A stretch of DNA of 64,000 nucleotides from Erwinia sp. E602 (GCF_018141005.1 NZ_CP046582.1:2418001-2482000), one strand, 5' to 3'; positions 1-9,252 are shown, numbered from the stretch's first letter. Translations and numbers: made by a program. The notes: generated by a model not told the origin, from the sequence alone.

Positions 1-408
1 GGCCTGTTCAGGACGGCTAATTATCACCTGGTCTGGACCCTTTTTTAGCAGATTTGGATGCCTGCGGAACCGATGATGGCTGTTAGTTGTTTTGTGGTAT
101 GCACGCTTGCAGGGAACCAGCATTCGGTGTTCAGACAGCAGTGTGAACAGCCTGTCACGCCCCACTGGCGGGGCTATCTGTGCCTGGCTGTGAAGCAGGT
201 AATGAAGTTTCCGTGTGCCTATTCGCGGCTGGCGTAGCCTGACTTTCGCCACGAAACGTATGACCTCAGCCGACTGCCTCCGGCGGGCGATATCCCGTTT
301 GTTTTGCTGGTACCAGGACTGTCTGCTGTGCCCAAAAAACTGACAGACACGGCTGACCGTCAGCTTTTTGGCCGGAGTTTGCGCGAGGACTTCCCGGGCC
401 GCTTTTTT
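1..408 (-). CDS. IS3-family transposase OrfB, N-terminal part
   Basis: Translating the minus strand in the -1 frame relative to orfA gives an uninterrupted frame from the slippery heptamer at 402-408 to the window edge (KKLTVSRVCQFFGHSRQSWY and onward to IISRPEQA). It contains the HTH_21-type segment with RIGTRKLHYLL and GRDRLF motifs that precedes the rve/DDE integrase domain in IS3-group OrfB. It has no start of its own in the visible overlap and a TGA closes the frame just upstream of the heptamer, so it is probably made only as the OrfAB frameshift product. The catalytic DDE part lies beyond base 1. Confidence 0.8.
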
Positions 409-761
409 ACGATGCTTACCCCGTAATCATTTTTTAAAACGTTCACAACCGCTTCAAAAAACTCAGCTTTCTGGCTGACCAGTTCAAGCTGTTCTTCAAG
501 TTCCTTGATTCTTTGTTGTGGTGTGAGAGGGGTCGGGGGCTGATTCACAGGCAGACTCCTGGTTGAGAGATTGGGCAAAGTTGGACTCCAGTTAAGGCGT
601 CCATGTTTGCGTAACCAGGACAGAACGGTTGAACGTCCCTGGATGCCATAGCGCTGCTGGGCTTGTTTGTAGGTCAGTTCGCCTTTCTCGACCTGCTCAA
701 CAACGGCCAGTTTAAAAGACAGAGTGTAATCTCGTTGGGTGCGTTTGAACTCAGTATTCAT
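360..761 (-). CDS. IS3-family transposase OrfA
   Basis: OrfA (133 aa) is the DNA-binding subunit that recognises the inverted repeats. The N-terminal half is a helix-turn-helix (about residues 10-55; YTLSFKLAVVEQVEKGE, then a YGI-containing recognition helix and a conserved SWLRKHG). The C-terminal part (about 80-115) is a leucine-zipper-like coiled coil, IKELEEQLELVSQKAEFFE, used for multimerisation in this family. The ATG at 761 is chosen over a GTG one codon upstream because GGAG lies 8 bases before it. Near its end the frame crosses an A AAA AAG heptamer, where -1 frameshifting should produce the OrfAB fusion. Confidence 0.85.
   Translation of the reverse strand: MNTEFKRTQRDYTLSFKLAVVEQVEKGELTYKQAQQRYGIQGRSTVLSWLRKHGRLNWSPTLPNLSTRSLPVNQPPTPLTPQQRIKELEEQLELVSQKAEFFEAVVNVLKNDYGVSIVKKRPGKSSRKLRPKS
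402..408 (-). other. A6G programmed -1 frameshift site of the IS
   Basis: On the minus strand the sequence is A AAA AAG in the orfA reading frame (GTA AAA AAG). This is the canonical X XXY YYZ slippery heptamer for IS3-family -1 frameshifting. Slipping one base back enters the long orfB frame exactly. Confidence 0.75.
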
Positions 762-820
762 CACGTTCTCCGGAATTAAGTCGGAAACGTGTCAACGCTA
801 TTCAGGACGGGTCACAGTAT

Positions 821-846
821 AAAAAAAAGCCGGGTTATCCCGGCCT
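821..846 (-). terminator. Rho-independent terminator of the MFS gene
   Basis: On the minus strand GGCCGGG-ATAA-CCCGGCT is followed by a run of T. It lies just after the stop of the MHS transporter and 6 bp from the IS end. Confidence 0.85.
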
Positions 847-873
847 CTGGTGGGCAGTGATGCGGTTAAGAGG

Positions 874-2145
874 TTACCGCCCGGTGCGTCGCTGGCTGTT
901 GAACAACGCCACGGCGCTAATCAGCGCCAGCGCTACCAGATAGTAGCTCGGGGCCAGCGCGGTGCCGGTCAGGCTAATCAGCAGCGTACAGATCAGCGGC
1001 GCAAAGCCGCCAAAAATGGTCACCGCCAGGTTGTAGGCGATGGCCATGCCGCTGGCGCGGGTCTGCACCGGGAACAGATCGGCCATCATCGACGGCACGG
1101 CGGCAAAGTAGGCGGACTTCAGCAGCGCCATCCAGCCAACCAGCAGCATCAGCGTGGTCGGTGAAGTGTGGTTGACCACCAGCATAAACGCCGGCCAGAT
1201 GGTCACGCCCAGCAGCCCCAGCGCCCACCACATGATACGTACCCGGCCGACCTTCTCCGCCCAAAGGCCCATCAGCGGCGTGACCACCGTCAGGATCACG
1301 CCGGCCAGCAGCGTGGCACCAAAGGCCACCGAACCGGAGAGGTGCAGGTTTTTGGTGGCGTAGGTCGGCACATAGTTGAGCATATAATTGACCCCGGTGG
1401 AGATGACCATCAGCCCCATCGCCAGCAGCAGCAGGGTTTTCTGCTGGCCTCCCAGCATCTTCAGCGGCGACTCCACCTTCTTCTGCGCCACAAAGGTGGC
1501 CGGCTCATGCACGTGGCGGCGGATGTAGAGCCCCACCGGGCCAATCAGCAGGCCAAAGAAGAACGGAATGCGCCATCCCCAGTCCTGGATCTGCGCTTCG
1601 CTGAGCCAGGTGGTCAGCCCGAGGCCAAACGCGGCGGCCATCAGCGTGCTGGCCCCCTGGGTGGCGAACTGCCAGCTGGCGATAAACGCCCGCCGCTGCG
1701 GGAAATGCTCGACAAGGAACGCGGTAGAACTGCCGAACTCACCGCCGGCCGAAAAGCCCTGAATCAGGCGCGCCAGCAGGATCAGCAGCGGTGCCGCCAC
1801 GCCGAGGGTTTCATAGCCCGGCATCACGGCGATCATCAGCCCGCCGATCATCATCAGCGTAATCGACACCAGCAGCGCCTTTTTGCGCCCGTGGCGGTCA
1901 GCATAGGCGCCGAGCACCACCGCGCCCAGCGGACGGATCAGGAACGAGATGCCGAAGCTGCCGAAGGTCAGCAGCAGCGAGACCGACGGGTCAGCCGTCG
2001 GGAAGAAGACGTGGGCGATATAGCTGGCAAAGAAGGCGTATACCGCGATATCAAACCACTCCAGCGCGTTACCGACGCAGGTGGCAAACAGCGTTTTGTA
2101 CAGGTTAGGCTGTACGGCGGGTTGCGTTTCAACGTGAGTGCTCAT
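874..2145 (-). CDS. MFS transporter, metabolite:H+ symporter (MHS) family
   Basis: A 423-aa inner-membrane carrier with about 12 predicted transmembrane segments. The N-terminus (NALEWFDIAVYAFFASYIA), the loop 2-3 signature (YADRHGRKKAL) and RLIQGFSAGGEFGSSTAFLVE around residues 135-155 are typical of the MHS group that includes citrate, tricarballylate and shikimate transporters. The substrate cannot be read from sequence. Its ATG overlaps the stop of the upstream M20 peptidase by 4 bp (ATGA), so the two are translationally coupled; a hydrolysis substrate or product of that enzyme is a reasonable guess for cargo. A close paralogue lies at 4763-6037. Confidence 0.88.
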   Translation of the reverse strand: MSTHVETQPAVQPNLYKTLFATCVGNALEWFDIAVYAFFASYIAHVFFPTADPSVSLLLTFGSFGISFLIRPLGAVVLGAYADRHGRKKALLVSITLMMIGGLMIAVMPGYETLGVAAPLLILLARLIQGFSAGGEFGSSTAFLVEHFPQRRAFIASWQFATQGASTLMAAAFGLGLTTWLSEAQIQDWGWRIPFFFGLLIGPVGLYIRRHVHEPATFVAQKKVESPLKMLGGQQKTLLLLAMGLMVISTGVNYMLNYVPTYATKNLHLSGSVAFGATLLAGVILTVVTPLMGLWAEKVGRVRIMWWALGLLGVTIWPAFMLVVNHTSPTTLMLLVGWMALLKSAYFAAVPSMMADLFPVQTRASGMAIAYNLAVTIFGGFAPLICTLLISLTGTALAPSYYLVALALISAVALFNSQRRTGR

Positions 2146-3566
2146 GCCTGCTCCTCCTGCGCACGGTGCGCGCGATGGCGGGCCAGCAGCTCGCCACCCT
2201 GTTCACCCAGATCCCAGAACAGCCGGGTCATCATCTGCAGCCCTTCACGGGCAATTGACCTGAGCATGTGTTCATCCACCGCATGCTGGCCACAGGCCGG
2301 GTAAGAGTGCGGTACCCACAGCGTGGGCAGGCCGAGGATCTGCGCAAACACGTCATTCGGCAGCGAACCGCCAAGGTTCGGCAGCAGCGCCGGCTTCTTG
2401 CCGCTGGTCTCGGCCATCGCCGCCAGCGCCCAGCCAACCAGCGGGTCGGTCGGGTCAAGGCGGGTGGCCGGGGAGCCACGCAGCACCTCAACCGCCACCT
2501 GCGGGAAGCCGTGGGCGTCGAGGTGAGCGCGCAGATGGCCGCCGATATTCTGCCAGTCGGTGTCCACCACAAAGCGCAGCTGGCACACCGCGCTGGCCGA
2601 ACCGGGAATGGCGTTCATCGGCCGCTGCGGGTTGCCGGCCACCATTGCCAGCACCTCCAGCGTATTCCAGCCGTACAGGCGTTCGGTCGGCGTCAGGCCG
2701 GCTTCGCCCCAGTGCGGGTCGATCTCCGGGCCACCGGGTTCACCAACCTCAATGTCGCTGAGGATCGCCTTCACCGCCGCGCTGATGGCCAGCGGCTTCA
2801 GCGCGGCCACCTGCAGCTGGCCGTGCGGGTTGACCAGGCAGGCCAGCGCGTTCGCCAGCTGGGTGCCCGGGTTGGTCAGCAGGCCGCCCCAGTTGCCGGA
2901 GTGGTAGTCGCGATCGCGGGCGTGGATCGACAGACGGAAGTTAACCGCGCCGCGCGAACCAAGGAACAGCGTCGGCCGCTGCGCGTTGAGGCGCGGACCG
3001 TCGGAGGCGATAAAAATATCCGCCCGCAGCTTCTCCGCCTCGCGGCGGCACAGGTCAGCCAGCCCCGGCGAGCTGACCTCTTCGCCCATCTCAATCAGGA
3101 ATTTGCAGTTAAAGCCGAGCTTGCCGCCGCGCGCGGCCGCTACCTGCTCCAGCGCGGCGATATTCACCGAGTGCTGGCCCTTGTTATCGGCGCTGCCGCG
3201 CCCGTACCAGCGGTCGCCCTCTTCCACCAGCTGCCACGGCGTCAGGCCGTCCCGCCAGTGCTCATCGTCGCCAAATACCACGTCGCCGTGGCCGTAGCAC
3301 AGCAGGGTCGGCAGCGCCGCATCTTCAATGCGGGTCGCCAGCAGGAACGGCCGCGCCGGAGCCTGAGGATTGTCGAGCTGTTCGGTGGTAAAGCCCAGCG
3401 CCTGAAACGCCGGGGCCATTTCATCATCCAGATAGGCCTGAATCAGCGCGTCGCAGTCGTCACGCTGGCTCTCGCTGCGCAGCGCCACCCGCCGCGCCAG
3501 TAGCGCTTTAAACGCGCCGCTGTCAAAATACGCCGTGGCCTGCGCCACCGCCTGTTCACCTGTCAT
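2142..3566 (-). CDS. M20-family metallopeptidase (dipeptidase-like)
   Basis: A 474-aa di-zinc hydrolase of the M20 family (ArgE/DapE/carnosinase type). Visible metal-site motifs are YGHGDVVFGDD (first His/Asp), GRGSADNKGQH (bridging Asp) and EMGEEVSSPG (general-base Glu and metal Glu), with a dimerisation insert between the catalytic halves. The ATG at 3566 is preferred over an in-frame codon 28 residues upstream, which would add an unlikely N-terminus inside the divergent regulator region. First gene of a two-gene operon with the MHS transporter. Probable substrates are dipeptides or N-acyl amino acids. It is divergent from the LysR gene, its likely regulator. Confidence 0.85.
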   Translation of the reverse strand: MTGEQAVAQATAYFDSGAFKALLARRVALRSESQRDDCDALIQAYLDDEMAPAFQALGFTTEQLDNPQAPARPFLLATRIEDAALPTLLCYGHGDVVFGDDEHWRDGLTPWQLVEEGDRWYGRGSADNKGQHSVNIAALEQVAAARGGKLGFNCKFLIEMGEEVSSPGLADLCRREAEKLRADIFIASDGPRLNAQRPTLFLGSRGAVNFRLSIHARDRDYHSGNWGGLLTNPGTQLANALACLVNPHGQLQVAALKPLAISAAVKAILSDIEVGEPGGPEIDPHWGEAGLTPTERLYGWNTLEVLAMVAGNPQRPMNAIPGSASAVCQLRFVVDTDWQNIGGHLRAHLDAHGFPQVAVEVLRGSPATRLDPTDPLVGWALAAMAETSGKKPALLPNLGGSLPNDVFAQILGLPTLWVPHSYPACGQHAVDEHMLRSIAREGLQMMTRLFWDLGEQGGELLARHRAHRAQEEQA

Positions 3567-3694
3567 AGTCGGTCCGTTTGTTTGAATGTTTATGATTATG
3601 TTTTTTGTGTTTGCCCTGTAGTTGTATGCCAGCGACATGGCTTGCCACAATTATCAAATTAACAACGACGCTTTGCTCTCAAAGCAATGCTAAT

Positions 3695-4657
3695 ATGCAC
3701 GATCCTGGCCCATGCCCCTTCAGAGAGCACACCTTGCACAGTACCGAAATCCGCTATTTTTTAGCCGTCGCCAGCTGCGGTTCACTCAGCGCCGCCAGCC
3801 AGCAGCTGTTTGTGGCCGTTTCGGCGATCAGCCGCCAGATCCAGCGGCTTGAGACGCAGGTCGGCTGCCCGCTGTTTGAGCGCCACGCGCGCGGCATGGT
3901 GCTGAACGATGCCGGTAAAATTTTCGAGAACCACGTGCGCCGCAGCCTGCTGGATATGGAGCACGCGCTAGCGGAGATCAAAGGGCTGACCGCCGTGCGC
4001 CGCACCGCCCTGCGCGTGGCCTGTACCGACGGCGCGGCCTTCAGCCTGCTGCCGCTGCTGTGCAGCCGCTTCCGCCAGCAGCATCCGGGCGTCAGCTTTC
4101 ACCTGAACGTCGTCGACACCCAGCAGATTGCCGCCCTGCTCAGCCGCGGCGAGTGCGATGTCGCCCTGCAGTTCAGCCTGTTTGCCGAGCCGGCGGTGGA
4201 CGTTGCCGGCTCCTGGCCCGCGCCGGTGCTGCTGGTGATGCAGCGGGACCACCCGCTGGCCTCACGGCAGATTCGCCTCAGTGACCTGCAGGCCTACCCG
4301 CTGGCGCTGCCGCACACCGGCACCACCGTGCGCCAGCTGTTCGACCTCGCCTGCCAGATGGGTGGCACTTTTCTGGAGCCGGTGCTCACCTGCAACAATT
4401 TCAGCACCCTCCACACCTTTCTGATGCAGACGCCGCTGGCGGTGACCATCTGCAGCCAGTTCAGCGTGATGTATCCACAGGTGGAGCAGGAGCTGATACT
4501 GAAATCACCCGGCATTGAGCAGATGAGTCAGCGTTCGCTGCAGGTGCAGACCGCCTCCGGCCGCAAGCCAACGCAGGCGCAAACGCTGTTCGTGGAGTTT
4601 GCCTGCCGCGAGCTGCAGCGGCAGGATCGGCAGATCCGCGAGGCTTTTGCGCTGTAA
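3695..4657 (+). CDS. LysR-family transcriptional regulator
   Basis: About 320 aa. The N-terminal winged HTH is clear (IRYFLAVASCGSLSAASQQL ... VSAISRQIQRLE), followed by the LTTR linker helix and a periplasmic-binding-protein-like effector domain. The start is uncertain: the frame is open to about 3605, ATG 3695 is used here, and TTG 3734 just before HSTEIRYF would give the usual family N-terminus. Neither has a strong ribosome-binding site. It is divergent from the M20/MFS operon and convergent with a second MFS paralogue, so it probably controls one or both transporters. Confidence 0.85.
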   Translation: MHDPGPCPFREHTLHSTEIRYFLAVASCGSLSAASQQLFVAVSAISRQIQRLETQVGCPLFERHARGMVLNDAGKIFENHVRRSLLDMEHALAEIKGLTAVRRTALRVACTDGAAFSLLPLLCSRFRQQHPGVSFHLNVVDTQQIAALLSRGECDVALQFSLFAEPAVDVAGSWPAPVLLVMQRDHPLASRQIRLSDLQAYPLALPHTGTTVRQLFDLACQMGGTFLEPVLTCNNFSTLHTFLMQTPLAVTICSQFSVMYPQVEQELILKSPGIEQMSQRSLQVQTASGRKPTQAQTLFVEFACRELQRQDRQIREAFAL

Positions 4658-4762
4658 ACACGGCACGGGCCGGTGAAACCATACCGCCCGGCGCAACGCG
4701 GGAGCGGCCATCGCTCAGCGCAGGCAAGGGGGAGCGGCAGCGGCTTTGCGCGGGGCGCAACA

Positions 4763-6037
4763 TCAGCGTTCCGCCAGCGCGCTGCGGCTGCACCACAGCG
4801 CAGCGGCGCTCAGCGGTGCCAGCATCAGCAGGTAGTAGGCGGGTGCCAGCAGCGAACCGGTCAGCGCAATCAGCAGGGTGCAGATCATCGGTGCAAAGCC
4901 GCCGAACAGGGTGACCGCCACGTTATAGCCAATCGACATGCCGCTGGTGCGGATCCGGATGGGAAACAGATCGGCCAGCGCCGACGGCACGCAGGCAAAG
5001 TAAAACGACTGGGTAACCGCCAGCCAGCACACGACCAGCAGCAGCGTGGCTGATGACGGCCGGTGGGTCAGCAGCCAGAACGCCGGCCAGAGGCTGATTA
5101 ACAGCGCCAGCACCGCTGCGGCCATCAGCGGTACGCGCCCCACCCGCTCCGCCAGCATCCCGACCAGCGGGGTCAGCAGCGTCAGCACCACCCCGGCGCT
5201 CAGGGTGGCCGCAAAACTGACGGAACCCGGCAGGTGCAGATTTTCCATCGCGTAGGTCGGCACAAAGTTGATCATATAGTTGATCCCGGTTGGCAACACG
5301 ATCAGCCCGGTAGCCAGCAGCAGGCGCGCCTTATGCTGCAACATCAGCAGCTTCAGCGGCGAATGGCCGGCACCTGGCGTCACAAAACCGGGCGGCTCCT
5401 GGATGTTGCGCCGCATCCACAGCCCGACAGGCCCCAGCAGCAGGCCAAAGATAAAGGGCACCCGCCACCCCCACGCGTACAGCTGAGGCTCGGTGAGCCA
5501 GGCGGTCATCAGCCAGCCTGCGCCGGCGGCCAGCACGGTACTTGCGCCCTGGGTAGCGATCTGCCAGCTGGCGATAAACACCCTGCGTGCGGGAAAATGC
5601 TCAACCAGAAACGCGGTGGAGCTGCCGAACTCACCGCCGGCGGAAAATCCCTGAATCAGCCGCGCCAGCAGCACCAGCAGCGGAGCCAGCAGCCCGATCT
5701 GCTGATAGCCCGGCATCAGCAGGATCATCAGCGTACCCAGCATCATCAGGCCGATGGTCAGCAGCAGCGCCTTTTTACGTCCGTGACGGTCGGCATAAGC
5801 GCCGAGCACCACGGCGCCGAGGGGGCGAACCAGAAAAGAGGCACCAAAACTGCCGAAGGTGAGCAGCAGCGCTACCGAGGGATCGGCGGCCGGGAAGAAG
5901 GTCTGGCTGATGTAACGGGCAAAGAAGGCGTAAACGACCAGATCGTACCACTCCAGCGCGTTGCCGGCGCAGGTGGCAGCCAGCGTCGGCAGCAGTCCGG
6001 GGGGTGCAGAGGCGCGGTGTTGTTTTGTGCAGGTCAT
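4763..6037 (-). CDS. MFS transporter, MHS family (paralogue of the 874-2145 gene)
   Basis: 424 aa, colinear with the transporter at 874-2145. The shared blocks include NALEWYDLVVYAFFARYI, YADRHGRKKALL, RLIQGFSAGGEFGSSTAFLV and the last transmembrane segments (FGGFAPMICTLLIALTG). By eye well over half of the residues agree, so the pair arose by duplication, with the regulator now between them. The N-terminal and C-terminal tails differ, as do the loops between helices 6 and 7, which may mean different substrates. It appears monocistronic. A 260-bp upstream gap separates it from the DppA-like gene, which reads the same way. Confidence 0.85.
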   Translation of the reverse strand: MTCTKQHRASAPPGLLPTLAATCAGNALEWYDLVVYAFFARYISQTFFPAADPSVALLLTFGSFGASFLVRPLGAVVLGAYADRHGRKKALLLTIGLMMLGTLMILLMPGYQQIGLLAPLLVLLARLIQGFSAGGEFGSSTAFLVEHFPARRVFIASWQIATQGASTVLAAGAGWLMTAWLTEPQLYAWGWRVPFIFGLLLGPVGLWMRRNIQEPPGFVTPGAGHSPLKLLMLQHKARLLLATGLIVLPTGINYMINFVPTYAMENLHLPGSVSFAATLSAGVVLTLLTPLVGMLAERVGRVPLMAAAVLALLISLWPAFWLLTHRPSSATLLLVVCWLAVTQSFYFACVPSALADLFPIRIRTSGMSIGYNVAVTLFGGFAPMICTLLIALTGSLLAPAYYLLMLAPLSAAALWCSRSALAER

Positions 6038-6264
6038 GTGCGGGATTTCCTTCCGTTGAGGTTCTCACGACATAACTAGCAAAATTACCCATGGATATTT
6101 ATCGAAAATCAGAGAGTTGTGCGCGGGGATGGCGCGGGTTAAGCACAAAAAAACCGGATTACCCTGTCGTCCGCCTGCTCAAGGGGGATCCGGCTGCTTT
6201 TCGCTTGCACCTGGCGTGGCCGCAGAAGGCAGCAGATGCATTTCCGGCTCTGCGGTTATCCCGG

Positions 6265-6290
6265 TTAAACTCCCCGGCCGCGGGCCGGGG
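6265..6290 (-). terminator. Terminator after the DppA-like gene
   Basis: Perfect CCCCGGCC-GCG-GGCCGGGG stem just past the stop of the binding-protein gene. On the minus strand it is followed by a short T-rich stretch (AGTTTAACC), so termination may be only moderate. Confidence 0.5.
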
Positions 6291-6296
6291 AACGGG

Positions 6297-7889
6297 TTAC
6301 TTCAGATCGACCTGATAGAAGATATGCTTGCCGAACGGATCAACCTCGTAGCCGCTGACCTCCTTGCGCACCGGTTCAAAGATGGTCGAGTGGGCAATCA
6401 TCACCGCCGGCGCCTGGTCATGCATAATCTGCTGCGCCTCTTTATACATCGCCACGCGTTTGTTGTGATCCTGCTCGGCGCGCGCCTGGGTGATCAGCTG
6501 GTCAAACGGCTTGTAGCACCACTTCGCCGAGTTGGAGCCGCCGCTGGCAGAGGTGCAGCTGAACAGCGGGCCGAAGAAGTTATCCGGATCGCCGGTGGCG
6601 GTGGTCCAGCCCATCAGCGCCGCCTGATGCTCGCCGTCTTTTACCCGTTTAAGATATTCGCCCCACTCGTAGGTAACGATATTCGCCTTAATACCGACCT
6701 TTGCCCAGTCCGACTGGATCATCTCCGCCATCCGGCGGGCGTTAGGGTTATACGGGCGCTGCACCGGCATTGCCCACAGGTCAATGCTAGTGCCCGGTGC
6801 AATCCCGGCCTGCTTCAGCAGCGCCTGCGCCCCCTGGGGATCGTAGTCGTAGTCCTTCAGGTCGGCGTCCGCACTCCAGACGCCCGGCGGCAGCAGGTTT
6901 TTCGCCGCCGTGCCGGTGCCGTGGAATACCGCTTCAACGATCGCCGGCTTGTTAATCGCCATGGTCAGCGCCTGGCGCACCTTCACGTTATCCAGCGGGG
7001 CTTTCTGCGTGTTAAAGGCGAGGAAACCGGTGTTCAGCCCGGCCTTCTGCATCAGGGTGATATTTTTATTCTCCCCCAGCCGTGCCAGATCGGCCGGGTT
7101 AGGGAACGGCATCACCTGGCATTCATTTTTTTCCACCTTGGCGGCGCGCACCGAGGCGTCCGGGGTGATGCTGAACACCAGCCGGTCCAGCTTCGCCTTG
7201 CCCTGCCAGTAGTCCGGGAAGGCACGATAGAGGATGCGCGCATCCTTCTGGTACTGCACCAGTTCAAACGGCCCGGTGCCGATCGGTTCACGATCCACCT
7301 TCTCCGGCGTGCCCGCTTTCAGCATTGCGTCGGCGTATTCCGCCGGCAGGATCGAGGCAAAGTACCAGGCGAGATCGGCGAGGAACGGCGCTTCGGCATG
7401 CGCCAGGGTGAAGCGCACGGTGTGCTCGTCGACCTTATCGATGCTCTTTAGCAGCGTGCCCAGCTCCAGGCTTTCAAAGTTGGCGTAGCTGCCGTTAGAG
7501 ACCTTGTGATACGGGTTGGCCGGATCTTTCTGTCGCATAAACGAGAAGATCACGTCATCGGCGTTAAAATCGCGCGTGGGCTTAAAGTTTTTGTTGCTGT
7601 GAAACTTCACCCCCTTGCGCAGATGGAAGGTGTAGACCGTGCCATCCGGGCTGATCTCCCAGCTTTCTGCCAGGCTTGGGATCAGTTCGGTGGTGCCGGG
7701 AGTGAAGTCCACCAGCCGGTTGTAGATCGGTACCGCGCTGGCGTCCACGCTGGTACCGGAGGTGTAGAGCTGCGGATTAAAGTTCTCCGGTGAGCCCTCT
7801 GAGCAGTAGACCAGCGTTTTGGCGGCGGTGGCAGAACCGGCGGCCAGTGAGAGCGCCGCAATCAGGGCGCTAATCAGTCTTTTGTTCAT
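6297..7889 (-). CDS. DppA-like periplasmic dipeptide-binding protein (orphan)
   Basis: About 530-aa SBP family 5 protein. A signal peptide (LISALIAALSLAAGSATA) is followed by KTLVYCSEGSPENFNPQLYT, and the core closely follows E. coli DppA (FHLRKGVKFH, ITPDASVRAAKVEKNECQVM, LWAMPVQRPYNPNARRMAEM). It should deliver dipeptides, or haem via DppA in some species, to a DppBCDF-type permease. No permease or ATPase genes flank it, so it must share one encoded elsewhere. The ATG at 7889 is preferred over 7895 because AGAGG sits 6 bases upstream. It is divergent from pepT, so import and cleavage of peptides may be co-controlled. Confidence 0.88.
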   Translation of the reverse strand: MNKRLISALIAALSLAAGSATAAKTLVYCSEGSPENFNPQLYTSGTSVDASAVPIYNRLVDFTPGTTELIPSLAESWEISPDGTVYTFHLRKGVKFHSNKNFKPTRDFNADDVIFSFMRQKDPANPYHKVSNGSYANFESLELGTLLKSIDKVDEHTVRFTLAHAEAPFLADLAWYFASILPAEYADAMLKAGTPEKVDREPIGTGPFELVQYQKDARILYRAFPDYWQGKAKLDRLVFSITPDASVRAAKVEKNECQVMPFPNPADLARLGENKNITLMQKAGLNTGFLAFNTQKAPLDNVKVRQALTMAINKPAIVEAVFHGTGTAAKNLLPPGVWSADADLKDYDYDPQGAQALLKQAGIAPGTSIDLWAMPVQRPYNPNARRMAEMIQSDWAKVGIKANIVTYEWGEYLKRVKDGEHQAALMGWTTATGDPDNFFGPLFSCTSASGGSNSAKWCYKPFDQLITQARAEQDHNKRVAMYKEAQQIMHDQAPAVMIAHSTIFEPVRKEVSGYEVDPFGKHIFYQVDLK

Positions 7890-7975
7890 CTCCATCCTCT
7901 TTTTTATTTGACAGTGTCCGGGGGCAGTGCGTAAAACCAGAAGGTAGCTGATTAATAAACCACACTATTCGTCAT

Positions 7976-7994
7976 ATTACCTAATCCGGGTAAT
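7976..7994. promoter_or_regulatory. Inverted repeat between dppA-like gene and pepT
   Basis: ATTACC-N7-GGTAAT lies in the shared 120-bp promoter region of the divergent genes. It could be an operator; no known regulator consensus was recognised. Confidence 0.3.
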
Positions 7995-8016
7995 CGGCAA
8001 TCGATAAGGAATTGTG

Positions 8017-9252
8017 ATGACTGTCTCACTGGAACGCCAGCTTACCGACCGTTTCTTCCGTTATCTGGCCGTCAGCAGCCAGAGTGACGCCACCGCCAGC
8101 GTGCTGCCGAGCACGCCGGAGCAGCACGATATGGCCCGGCTGCTGGCCGACGAGCTGCGCGCGCTGGGCCTGCAGCAGGTGGTGATCGATGAGTTCGCCA
8201 CCGTCACCGCCGTGAAGCCCGGCAACCGTCCGGGGGCACCGCGCATCGGCTTTATCACTCATATCGACACCGTTGACGTCGGGCTGTCGCCGCACATTAA
8301 GCCGCAAAAGCTGCGCTTTGAGGGGCAGGATCTCTGCCTGAACGCGGAACAGGATATCTGGCTGCGTACCGCGCAGCACCCGGAAATCGCCCGCTATCAG
8401 GGGCAGGAGATTATCTTCAGCGACGGCACCAGCGTGCTGGGGGCAGATAACAAGGCGGCGGTCACGGTGGTGATGACGCTGCTGGAGAACCTGCGCGCGG
8501 ATCAGCCGCACGGCGATATCGTGGTGGCCTTTGTGCCGGATGAGGAGATCGGCCTGCGCGGGGCCAAGGCGCTGGATCTGACCTCGCGTTTTAACGTCGA
8601 TTTCGCCTATACCATCGACTGCTGCGAACTGGGGGAAGTGGTGTTTGAGAACTTTAACGCCGCGGCCGCCGAGATCCGCTTTACCGGCGTGGCGGCGCAC
8701 CCGATGTCCGGTAAAGGGGTGCTGGTTAACCCGCTGCTGATGGCGTGGGATTTTATCGGCCACTTTGACCGCCAGCAGACGCCGGAGCACACCGAAGGCC
8801 GTGAAGGCTACACCTGGTTCAACGATATGCAGGCCGGTGCCAGCAGCGCGGTGTTGAAGGCATCAATTCGCGATTTTGACCTTGTCAGCTTCGCCGCACG
8901 CAAGCAGCAGATTGAGGCGGTGGCAGACAAAATTCGCCAGGCCAATCCAACCGGTCGCGTGGAAGTGAGCATCAGCGACACCTACAGCAACATCAGCAAC
9001 GCGATCGGCGACGACCGCCGGCCGATTGATCTGATCTTCGCCGCAATGGCCGAACTGGACATTGAGCCGAAGGTGATCCCGATGCGCGGCGGCACCGACG
9101 GTGCCGCCCTGTCCGCCAAAGGGCTGCTGACGCCGAACTTCTTTACCGGCGCGCACAACTTCCACTCGCGCTTCGAGTTCCTGCCGCTGCCGTCGTTTGT
9201 GAAGTCGTATCAGCTGGCCGAGAAGATCTGCCTGCTGGCGGCACAGGCGTAA
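8017..9252 (+). CDS. pepT: Peptidase T (aminotripeptidase)
   Basis: 411 aa, near the usual length of PepT (408 in E. coli). It removes N-terminal residues from tripeptides in the cytosol. M20B zinc-site motifs are all present: HIDTVD, GADNKAAV (bridging Asp), PDEEIGLRGA (catalytic and metal Glu), DCCELGE, and the late His in GAHNFHSRFEF. The ATG at 8017 has AAGGA 6 bases upstream, which decides it over GTG 8014. It is transcribed divergently from the DppA-like gene. Identity to E. coli PepT looks moderate rather than high, so a PepT-like paralogue remains possible. Confidence 0.82.
   Translation: MTVSLERQLTDRFFRYLAVSSQSDATASVLPSTPEQHDMARLLADELRALGLQQVVIDEFATVTAVKPGNRPGAPRIGFITHIDTVDVGLSPHIKPQKLRFEGQDLCLNAEQDIWLRTAQHPEIARYQGQEIIFSDGTSVLGADNKAAVTVVMTLLENLRADQPHGDIVVAFVPDEEIGLRGAKALDLTSRFNVDFAYTIDCCELGEVVFENFNAAAAEIRFTGVAAHPMSGKGVLVNPLLMAWDFIGHFDRQQTPEHTEGREGYTWFNDMQAGASSAVLKASIRDFDLVSFAARKQQIEAVADKIRQANPTGRVEVSISDTYSNISNAIGDDRRPIDLIFAAMAELDIEPKVIPMRGGTDGAALSAKGLLTPNFFTGAHNFHSRFEFLPLPSFVKSYQLAEKICLLAAQA

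Larger units (their letters stand above)
1..814 (-). mobile_element. IS3-family insertion sequence, cut by the left window edge
   Basis: The element reads leftward: terminal inverted repeat at about 792-814 (reading TGACCCGTCCTGAATAGCG from the outside), then orfA, then orfB in the -1 frame, which is still open at base 1. The outer TG/CA dinucleotide, two overlapping frames and an A6G slippery heptamer are the IS3-family pattern. The part seen looks intact, with no stop in the visible part of orfB. The distal orfB half with the DDE catalytic residues and the other inverted repeat lie outside the window, so activity cannot be judged. The end sits six bases from the terminator of the neighbouring transporter gene. 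Confidence 0.85.

Noticed and set aside
6091..6315. 74-codon plus-strand frame between the second MHS gene and the dppA-like gene
   Set aside because: Runs through the terminator hairpin and into the dppA-like gene antisense; no ribosome-binding site.
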